NCBI GenBank assembly: GCA_030839105.1 | Contig: JAUZEI010000501.1 | Coordinates: 1 to 7,284, forward strand | Length of the DNA: 7,284 nucleotides | Direction: 5' to 3' | DNA from: Actinomycetota bacterium | GTDB lineage: Bacteria; Actinomycetota; Acidimicrobiia; IMCC26256; PALSA-610 | Part shown: piece after piece, positions 1 to 4,741 of the stretch | Layout: the number at the start of each line of letters is the position of its first letter | How positions within the stretch are numbered: position 1 is the stretch's first letter | Notes under the pieces: model-generated | What the model was told of the DNA's origin: nothing | Database searches by the model: none | The model's input: only the letters and a program-made list of their open reading frames with translations | Translations under genes and position numbers: made by a program

Positions 1-13
1 ACTCCGCGTCTGG

Positions 14-742
14 ATGAGCGTGATCGAAGAGGAGCGCGACTGTCTCGCGCGGGTGTTGGGTCGGTACCGGGCGACGGGTACGGTCGACGCGGCGTTGGCC
101 GAAGTCGAAGGCGGGTGGGCACGCACCCTCGGCTGGTCGCCTGTTTCACCGATCTCGCCGTCGCCTCGCCGCGTCGAGACGCCGGCAACGCTCGTCGCCG
201 ATGCCGACGCGGACGCCGGCACCCGGCGCATGTCCTTCCGCCTCGTTCCCGAGCGTTCGGTCGTGTTGCTGGATGTTCGATCGACCGTGGGTCCCATCAG
301 CTTCGGCGCGATCGGCGTGACGGGCTCGATCGAAGCCGAAGTCGCCACCGACCGCGTGAGCTGCGTCGACCAGCCGTCGGGGTTCATCGAGGTCGCACTC
401 GACGGACTGCGTTCGGGCAACGGGCTGTACGACGCCGAGCTGCTCCGCCGCATCGACGCCCGCCGGTTTCCGATCGCCCGCCTCGAGCTGTCGACGTGCG
501 CCCCGTTGTCGTCCCCGAACCGATACCGCCTGCAAGGCGAGCTCACGTTTCACGGAGTGACCCGCCCCGCGGACGGGGCCGTGAACGTCGCGGTCAAGCC
601 GGACGGTCGCCTCGTGATCACCGGTGAACACGTCTTCGACATCCGCAGCTTCGCGGTGCCGTCCCCCACGATGCTGATGCTGCGGATCTACCCCGACGTT
701 CGTGTGCGCCTGCAGATCGAAGCCGAACCCGACGAGACCTGA
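14..742 (+). CDS. YceI-like domain protein with N-terminal extension (5' end uncertain)
   Basis: The protein is 242 aa if it starts at the ATG at 14. The frame stays open to the window edge, so the true start may lie upstream. Residues about 73-236 match the YceI lipocalin-like beta-barrel family: SFRLVPERS, a strand pattern around DVRSTVGPISFGAIGVTGSIE, RRFPIARLEL, LTFHGVTRP (177-185) and a C-terminal run of beta strands. YceI proteins bind isoprenoid-like or other amphiphilic ligands; the ligand here cannot be told. There is no signal peptide, so a cytoplasmic location is likely, whereas many YceI proteins are exported. Residues 1-72 are not YceI: they hold a short predicted helical stretch (about 4-40) and a Pro/Ser/Ala/Asp-rich linker with a DADADA run. 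No ribosome-binding site can be judged because only 13 bases precede the ATG. Family assignment is fairly sure; function and link to the hydrogenase genes are unknown. Confidence 0.75.
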   Translation: MSVIEEERDCLARVLGRYRATGTVDAALAEVEGGWARTLGWSPVSPISPSPRRVETPATLVADADADAGTRRMSFRLVPERSVVLLDVRSTVGPISFGAIGVTGSIEAEVATDRVSCVDQPSGFIEVALDGLRSGNGLYDAELLRRIDARRFPIARLELSTCAPLSSPNRYRLQGELTFHGVTRPADGAVNVAVKPDGRLVITGEHVFDIRSFAVPSPTMLMLRIYPDVRVRLQIEAEPDET

Positions 743-743
743 C

Positions 744-833
744 ACTTATCGAGCCCGCGAGCCCGCGAGCCATAGGGACGTATCGACGTATCGAGACAGC
801 GAGTTATCGAGCTGTCGAGCCAGCGAGAGGACG
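744..833. repeat. Degenerate 8-bp tandem repeat filling the intergenic gap
   Basis: The gap between the YceI gene and the next gene is almost entirely a degenerate octamer array. Reading from 744 in steps of eight gives ACTTATCG, AGCCCGCG, AGCCCGCG and AGCCATAG. A 2-nt phase slip follows (776-777), then from 778: ACGTATCG, ACGTATCG, AGACAGCG, AGTTATCG, AGCTGTCG, AGCCAGCG and AGAGGACG. The common frame is A(G/C)NNNNCG. Two adjacent pairs are perfect copies, which suggests expansion by slippage. The array ends in the ribosome-binding site of the gene at 840. No promoter hexamers stand out inside it. Confidence 0.7.
826..831 (+). promoter_or_regulatory. Ribosome-binding site deciding the start at 840
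   Basis: AGAGGA lies 8 nt before the ATG at 840. This supports that start over an in-frame upstream ATG at 702, which would run through the end of the YceI gene and the octamer repeat. Confidence 0.6.
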
Positions 834-839
834 AGCGCC

Positions 840-1115
840 ATGGGAATGTTCGCCGCATTGATTATCGGCTACGCGATCGGAGCGCGCGCCGGCAGCTCCA
901 ACCTCGACGAGATACGCGACGCGATCGCGGAGCTGCGAAAGTCGGACGAGCTGGCGGATCTCGCCGCCGCGGTCCGGGCGCACGCGAGCCACACGCTGCA
1001 CGCGCTGGCCGGGATGGTCGATCCCGAGGAGGTTCGGGGAAACGCGCTCGACGGCGATCCCGACCTCGTCGACGAGGTCAAGCACATCTTCGCCCGTCCC
1101 GAGGTGGCGCGCTAG
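840..1115 (+). CDS. Small membrane-anchored hypothetical protein (GYxxGARAG type)
   Basis: A 91-aa protein with one N-terminal hydrophobic segment (residues 3-17, GMFAALIIGYAIGARAG) followed by a charged, largely helical cytoplasmic tail. The GYxxGARAG signature at the end of the membrane segment resembles small actinobacterial proteins sometimes called YtxH-like. The helix at about 21-60 is amphipathic (DEIRDAIAELRKSDELADLAAAVRAHA), compatible with oligomerisation or a coiled coil. It could be a membrane tether or stress-related protein; no catalytic motif is present. It lies downstream of the YceI gene on the same strand, 97 bp away, and converges on the PAS gene: its TAG stop at 1113-1115 overlaps the opposing TAG. 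Expression of this frame is well supported by the start signal and composition; the role is unknown. Confidence 0.7.
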   Translation: MGMFAALIIGYAIGARAGSSNLDEIRDAIAELRKSDELADLAAAVRAHASHTLHALAGMVDPEEVRGNALDGDPDLVDEVKHIFARPEVAR

Positions 1116-1900
1116 ATCCTCTTTGCAGTCACGTCCTGGCCGATGCCGCGCAGTCCGACGACGGAGCCCGCGGAGCCCGCCGCCGGGTGTCCCCGCACGT
1201 AGATCTCTCGTACGTCGTGGTCGGGACGCACGACGCGGTACTGGTCCTCGAACGCGTGGGCCGACGCGACGGCCGCCTCCATCTTCGTGCGAACCCGTAG
1301 CCGGTCGTCGTCGTGAATCGCTTCGACGTGGGCGTCGAAGGTGCCGCCGAAATCCAACGGGTCGATGCCGTGGATGCGGTGGAACTCGTCGCTCCACTGC
1401 ACGGCGCCGGTGCGGAGATCCCAGAGCCAGCTGCCGACATGCGCCAGCGCCTCGCTTTCGCAGATGCGTGCGTCGATCTCGGCGAGGCTGGCCTGCGCGA
1501 TCCGCTGTTCGGTGAGGTCGCGGGCCACCAACACCAGTCTGACCGGCGCGTACGACGCGTTCGACCCGTCCGGCGCGCCGTGGACCGGCGTGACGGAGAG
1601 CGAGATCGGCACGGGCATGCCGTCGGCGCGCACCACCTCACTCTCGTACTGGGCAATCCGGTCCCCGGCCCTTGCCGCCGCGAGGAGCTGTTCCACCTCG
1701 TCGCGCAGATGGGCCGCGAACAGCGGCACACATGATTGCCCGAGGATCTCGGAGGCGGCACACCCGAACAGCCGCTCCGCCGCCGGATTCCAGCTGGCGA
1801 TCGTCGCGTCGGCGCGTTGCACGAACACGGCGTCGTTCGACGTCTCGAGGATCGCGTTCAGGAGTGGCTCGTCGCCGGCGAGAGCGCGGGCGGCACTCAT
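1112..1900 (-). CDS. Two-PAS-domain sensor protein without output domain
   Basis: A 262-aa protein. The first PAS domain spans about residues 8-130 (LLNAILETSNDAVFVQ, then IASWNPAAERLFG with the usual W-N, then PVPISLSVTPV and LVLVARDLTEQR). A short helical linker follows (about 131-150). The second, PAS_3-like fold covers about 150-262 (HVGSWLWDLRTGAVQWSDEFHRIHGI, IHDDDR, QYRVVRPDHDVREIYVRG, VVGLRGIGQDVTAKRI). The protein ends right after the second PAS, where a histidine kinase, GGDEF or ATPase domain normally begins, so it has no visible output module or membrane segment. Its ATG at 1900 overlaps the hypB stop as ATGA and has no clear ribosome-binding site, which points to translational coupling. 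The frame is open further upstream into hypB, but that stretch is a hypB shadow. It may sense redox or gas state and act on a partner protein; ligand and partner cannot be seen. Confidence 0.8.
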   Translation of the reverse strand: MSAARALAGDEPLLNAILETSNDAVFVQRADATIASWNPAAERLFGCAASEILGQSCVPLFAAHLRDEVEQLLAAARAGDRIAQYESEVVRADGMPVPISLSVTPVHGAPDGSNASYAPVRLVLVARDLTEQRIAQASLAEIDARICESEALAHVGSWLWDLRTGAVQWSDEFHRIHGIDPLDFGGTFDAHVEAIHDDDRLRVRTKMEAAVASAHAFEDQYRVVRPDHDVREIYVRGHPAAGSAGSVVGLRGIGQDVTAKRI

Positions 1901-2766
1901 GAACGATCGCTCGCGGCGACTGCACTGCGCGCCTGCAGCCCGACGAGCCAGTCGCACCACTGCCCGATCCCCGCACCGGATCGCGCGCTCAACTGCACGA
2001 GCCCGGCGCCCGGATTCACGGCCCGCAGGTTCGCCAGGAACCGATCGAGGTCGAAGTCGAGGTGCGGGAGCAAGTCGATCTTGTTGATCACGACCATGTC
2101 GCAGGCGCGGAACATCACCGGGTACTTGAGCGGCTTCTCCTCGCCTTCGGTGACGGCGTACACCATCGCCCGCGCGGCCTGGCCGACGTCGAACTCCGCG
2201 GGGCACACGAGATTGCCGACATTCTCGATGATCAGCAGGTCGAGGTCGGCCAGAGGGAGTCGACCGAGGCCCGACCGGACCATGGTGGCGTCGAGGTGAC
2301 ACTCGCCGCCGAAGCCCGCGCTCGTGTTGATCAGCGAGACGGGTGCCCCCAGACCGTCGAGCTCATCGGCATCGAGACTGGTGGCGATGTCGCCCTCCAG
2401 GATCCCGAGCCGAGCGCGACCGCTCAACTCCGCGATCGTCCGTTTCAGCAGCGTGGTCTTGCCCGCGCCGGGCGACGACATGAGATTCACCGTGACGACA
2501 CCGGCCCGTTCGAAGTCGGCGCGGTTGCGATCGGCCGTGCGGTCGTTCTCCGCGAGGATCGTCTCGAGCACCGCGACCCGATCCGTGCCGGTCTCCGGGT
2601 AGCCGGTGTGATCACCGACGTCCCGGTGCCCGTTGTCATGCTCGTGCCCGTCATCATGGTCGTGCCCGTGCCCGTGCCCGTGGTCGTCGGCGTGGTCGTC
2701 GGCGTGGGCATCGGCGTGCTCGTGTTGGTGCACGGTGCCGTCGGCGTGACGGTGAAACCGTCCCAT
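1897..2766 (-). CDS. hypB: Hydrogenase nickel-incorporation GTPase HypB
   Basis: HypB is the GTPase that works with HypA to load nickel into the large subunit of [NiFe] hydrogenase in the cytoplasm. The 289-aa protein has, in order: a His/Asp-rich N-terminus with 16 histidines in residues 5-53 (nickel storage or buffering); Walker A SSPGAGKTTL (97-106, Lys103); EGDIATSLDADEL (124-136); the metal-site Cys156-His157 in GGECHLDA; the switch and Walker B region IIENVGNLVCP (178-188); EGEEKPLKYP; and the guanine-specificity motif NKID (227-230). The N-terminal CxxCGC high-affinity site of the E. coli protein is absent and the His tract takes its place, as in many HypB proteins. I chose the ATG at 2766 because GGGAGG sits 7 nt upstream; an in-frame start at 2820 would lie within hypA. 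The start overlaps the hypA stop by one base (TGATG), and its end overlaps the PAS gene. Confidence 0.96.
   Translation of the reverse strand: MGRFHRHADGTVHQHEHADAHADDHADDHGHGHGHDHDDGHEHDNGHRDVGDHTGYPETGTDRVAVLETILAENDRTADRNRADFERAGVVTVNLMSSPGAGKTTLLKRTIAELSGRARLGILEGDIATSLDADELDGLGAPVSLINTSAGFGGECHLDATMVRSGLGRLPLADLDLLIIENVGNLVCPAEFDVGQAARAMVYAVTEGEEKPLKYPVMFRACDMVVINKIDLLPHLDFDLDRFLANLRAVNPGAGLVQLSARSGAGIGQWCDWLVGLQARSAVAASDRS
2661..2714. repeat. hypB: Short tandem repeats encoding the HypB His-rich tract
   Basis: On the plus strand, three perfect CGTGCC hexamers (2661-2678) are followed by two perfect 12-mers CGTGGTCGTCGG (2679-2702) and a diverged third copy (2703-2714). They encode the Gly-His and Ala-Asp-Asp-His runs of HypB. 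All units are multiples of three, so slippage would lengthen or shorten the His tract without breaking the frame. Confidence 0.75.
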
Positions 2767-3110
2767 CAGAAGACCTCCCGGGCCCGGTCGATCGAGGCGA
2801 TCAGGAATTCCTCGCCGCACAACAGCGCGACGTCACTGCCGACACAAGTGCCGCACACCATGATCGGCGCGTCGAGGGTCGTGCGGGCGCCGCACGAACG
2901 GCACTCGACGATCGCGGGGACGTGCTCGATGTCGAGCGCGCAACCCGCGAGCTCGGTGCCCTCGGTGAGCAGCTCCCAGGAGAAGAGCAACGAGTCCGGC
3001 ACGACCTGGCGGAAGTAGCCGATGCGCACGTGGACCCGATCGACGCGCCGACCGCCGGCCTGTCGGGTCACGGTGTCGAGAATGGCTTCACAGAGGGCCA
3101 GCTCGTGCAT
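2766..3110 (-). CDS. hypA: Hydrogenase/urease nickel-insertion chaperone HypA
   Basis: HypA delivers nickel, with HypB, to the hydrogenase large subunit. At 114 aa it has the normal family length. It begins with the nickel-binding Met1-His2-Glu3 motif (MHELALCEAIL) and carries a zinc-binding domain with two CxxC pairs, Cys70/Cys73 (CRSCG) and Cys86/Cys89 (CGTC), followed by SDVALLCGEEFLIASID typical of the C-terminal strand. Because the N-terminal amine and His2 bind nickel, the start must be exact. The ATG at 3110 has AGAAGGGA upstream with a 7-nt spacing. It starts 13 nt after the stop of the Fur-family regulator and ends overlapping the hypB start by one base, so the three genes very likely share one message. 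Confidence 0.96.
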   Translation of the reverse strand: MHELALCEAILDTVTRQAGGRRVDRVHVRIGYFRQVVPDSLLFSWELLTEGTELAGCALDIEHVPAIVECRSCGARTTLDAPIMVCGTCVGSDVALLCGEEFLIASIDRAREVF

Positions 3111-3123
3111 GCCGGATTCCCTT

Positions 3124-3561
3124 CTAGGCGTGAGTCATGGCTGCCGCGCACGGTTCGCACGTGCCGGAAACCGCGACGCAGTCGGCGTCGATCGTGAAAT
3201 GCGTCTCCTGTTGCAGCGTGCTCGCGAAGTCGATGAGCGCCTGTTCCGGGACTTCCGTGATCGCACCGCACACTCTGCACACGACGTGGCCGTGCCGGTG
3301 ATCGGTTCGGTGATACACGATCGCCTCGCCGTTCAGAGGCAGCGGCTTGAGCAGACCGATCTCGGTGAGCAGCTCGAGCGTGCGGTAGACGGTCGCGCGA
3401 TCCGGCTGTGGCTCCGCCTGATCGACCGCGGCGAGAACGTCGGCCGCGGTGAAATGGTGCTCTCCGGCGTCGAGGATCGCGGCCAGCACCGCACGGCGAG
3501 CCGGTGTGACGCGACCGCCGTGCGCACGGATCTCGGCGAGAGTGGTCTCGAGCCGCGGCAC
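3124..3561 (-). CDS. nur: Fur-family metalloregulator, probably nickel-responsive Nur
   Basis: A 145-aa Fur-family repressor: N-terminal winged helix (RVTPARRAVLAAIL, then RATVYRTLELLTEIGLL as the recognition-helix region, residues 55-71) and a C-terminal dimerisation/metal domain. Two CxxC pairs, Cys95/Cys98 and Cys135/Cys138, form the structural zinc site. His35, His36 and an HxHxH run (His88, His90, His92) supply the regulatory metal site. Nur is preferred over Fur or Zur because the gene heads a hypAB operon, lies opposite a nickel/cobalt importer, and the shared promoter has TTGC-N9-GCAA operators like those known for Streptomyces Nur. Zur or another Fur paralogue cannot be excluded from the protein alone. 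The start is GTG at 3561; an ATG at 3572 is out of frame. No ribosome-binding site precedes the GTG, but a TAnnnT element does, suggesting a leaderless message. Confidence 0.85.
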   Translation of the reverse strand: MPRLETTLAEIRAHGGRVTPARRAVLAAILDAGEHHFTAADVLAAVDQAEPQPDRATVYRTLELLTEIGLLKPLPLNGEAIVYHRTDHRHGHVVCRVCGAITEVPEQALIDFASTLQQETHFTIDADCVAVSGTCEPCAAAMTHA

Positions 3562-3567
3562 GCTCGG

Positions 3568-3573
3568 AGCATA
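3568..3573 (-). promoter_or_regulatory. Predicted -10 element of a leaderless nur-hypAB-PAS promoter
   Basis: On the minus strand TATGCT (3573 to 3568) fits the actinobacterial TAnnnT -10 and ends six bases before the GTG start at 3561. Transcription would then begin at or very near the start codon. No clear -35 hexamer is present; the region 17 nt upstream is inside operator 1. Confidence 0.45.
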
Positions 3574-3590
3574 GGTGCGCGAACTCGCTA

Positions 3591-3607
3591 TTGCACCCGC
3601 GTCGCAA
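3591..3607. promoter_or_regulatory. Putative Nur operator 1
   Basis: TTGCAC-CCGCG-TCGCAA has the TTGC-N9-GCAA, 6-5-6 layout of Nur boxes. It covers the region about 30-46 bp upstream of the nur start codon and the predicted -35 of cbiM, so one bound dimer could block both promoters. The inner bases are less symmetrical than in operator 2. Confidence 0.6.
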
Positions 3608-3619
3608 CACTCTTACGGT
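3591..3619 (+). promoter_or_regulatory. Predicted cbiMQO promoter
   Basis: A -35-like TTGCAC (3591-3596) is followed after exactly 17 bp by TACGGT (3614-3619), a TAnnnT -10. The start site would fall near 3626, just ahead of or inside operator 2, leaving an untranslated leader of about 40 nt before the cbiM ATG at 3668. The -35 coincides with the left half of operator 1. Confidence 0.45.
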
Positions 3620-3623
3620 CGCC

Positions 3624-3650
3624 GGTAGTTGCGATGCGATCGCAACTGCC
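3624..3650. promoter_or_regulatory. Putative Nur operator 2 (near-perfect palindrome)
   Basis: The core TTGCGA-TGCGA-TCGCAA lies at 3629-3645. It belongs to a perfect inverted repeat with 9-bp arms (AGTTGCGAT at 3627-3635 and ATCGCAACT at 3639-3647) around a 3-bp centre. Three more outer bases extend each arm with one mismatch (3626/3648). It sits over the predicted cbiM start site. Its centre is 38 bp from that of operator 1. Confidence 0.7.
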
Positions 3651-3667
3651 GAGCGTGGAGACGGCGC

Positions 3668-4741
3668 ATGCACATTCCCGACGGATACCTGAGCCCGCAG
3701 ACGTGCGGGGTCTTCGGTGCAGCCATGGTGCCGATCTGGACCACTGCCGGCCGCCGGGTCCGCCGAATCGTCAAGAGCCGTTACGTCCCGCTCGTCGCGA
3801 TCGGCGCCGCGTACAGCTTCCTGGTGATGATGTTCAACGTGCCGGTTCCCGACGGCACGACCGCGCACGCCATCGGCGCGGTACTGATCGCGGTGGTGCT
3901 GGGGCCGGCGGCCGCAGTCGTCGCGGTGAGCATCGCGTTGACGATCCAGGCGTTGTTCTTCGGAGACGGCGGCGTGCTCGCGCTCGGCGTGAACACGTTC
4001 AACATGGCCTTCGTCATGCCACTGGTCGGCTACGCCGTCTACTGGTGCGCGTGCCGCAACGTGCCGTTGACCTCACGCCGGCGTCCGATCGCGGCGGGAC
4101 TAGGCGGGTACATCGGCATGAATGCGGCGGCGCTGTGCGCCGGCGTCGAGCTCGGGCTACAGCCGACGTTGTTCCACTCCGCCAACGGCACACCGCTCTA
4201 CGCGCCGTTCCATCTTTCGCAGTCGATCCCTGCCATGGCACTCGCGCACCTCACGGTCGCCGGAGCCGTCGAGTTCGCGCTCACCGCAAGCGTGGTCGGG
4301 TATCTGCAGAGGGCGAATCTTCCGCTGCTGCGCATCAACCACGGAGCCGCGCCCCCGACCGGCCGCGCGCACGCGCCCGGCCCGCGTCTCGGCCGGCGTT
4401 GGGGACTCATCGGGCTGGCGACGATGATCGCGCTCACGCCGCTCGGGCTGCTGGCGCCGGGCGGCGCGTTCGGCGAGGACGCACCGTCCGATCTCGCGTT
4501 GGGGAAGTACCACCTCACCGCGATACCGAGCGGACTGCGGCATTACGCCGGCTTCTGGCACAACGCGCTGTTCGACGGTTACGGCTTCGGTCACGACAAC
4601 CATCCGGCAATGGGCTACCTGATCTCCGCGATCGTGGGTGTCGCCGCGATCGGAGCCGTGATCGCCGCCGCTTTCGCGCTCGCTTCTCTCCGGCGCCGCT
4701 CTCCTGACGTCGACGACCCGCTCGAGGCGGCGAAGACGTGA
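3668..4741 (+). CDS. cbiM: ECF-type nickel/cobalt importer S-component, CbiM/NikM fused to PDGLE/CbiN-like region
   Basis: The membrane substrate-binding component of an energy-coupling factor importer for Ni2+ or Co2+. The 357-aa protein starts MHIPDGYLSP, where the N-terminal amine and His2 form the metal site in the family; His67 (DGTTAHAIGA) is the matching third ligand position. FFGDGGVLALGVNTFNMAF (about 99-118) is also typical. About six hydrophobic segments fill residues 1-220. A second region (about 235-345) with TPLGLLAPGGAFGE and a final membrane helix (HPAMGYLISAIVG onward) is the PDGLE/CbiN-like small subunit fused at the C-terminus. The start at 3668 is fixed by MHIPDG and by GGAG 7 nt upstream. 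The TGA stop overlaps the next start as GTGA. Nickel is favoured over cobalt by the hypAB neighbours and the operators, not by the protein itself. Confidence 0.92.
   Translation: MHIPDGYLSPQTCGVFGAAMVPIWTTAGRRVRRIVKSRYVPLVAIGAAYSFLVMMFNVPVPDGTTAHAIGAVLIAVVLGPAAAVVAVSIALTIQALFFGDGGVLALGVNTFNMAFVMPLVGYAVYWCACRNVPLTSRRRPIAAGLGGYIGMNAAALCAGVELGLQPTLFHSANGTPLYAPFHLSQSIPAMALAHLTVAGAVEFALTASVVGYLQRANLPLLRINHGAAPPTGRAHAPGPRLGRRWGLIGLATMIALTPLGLLAPGGAFGEDAPSDLALGKYHLTAIPSGLRHYAGFWHNALFDGYGFGHDNHPAMGYLISAIVGVAAIGAVIAAAFALASLRRRSPDVDDPLEAAKT

Noticed and set aside
1901..2302. N-terminal extension of the PAS gene into hypB
   Set aside because: The extra 134 residues are a shadow of HypB with an Arg/Gly-rich composition; the ATG at 1900 with the ATGA overlap is the natural start.
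3211..3227. Third Nur-like site inside the nur gene (TTGC-N9-GCGA)
   Set aside because: The right half lacks GCAA and it falls in coding sequence; the symmetry is not better than chance.
3022..4707. A 561-codon open frame on the plus strand
   Set aside because: It runs antisense through hypA and nur and out of frame through cbiM, has an Arg-rich composition typical of high-GC shadow frames, and overlaps three well-identified genes.
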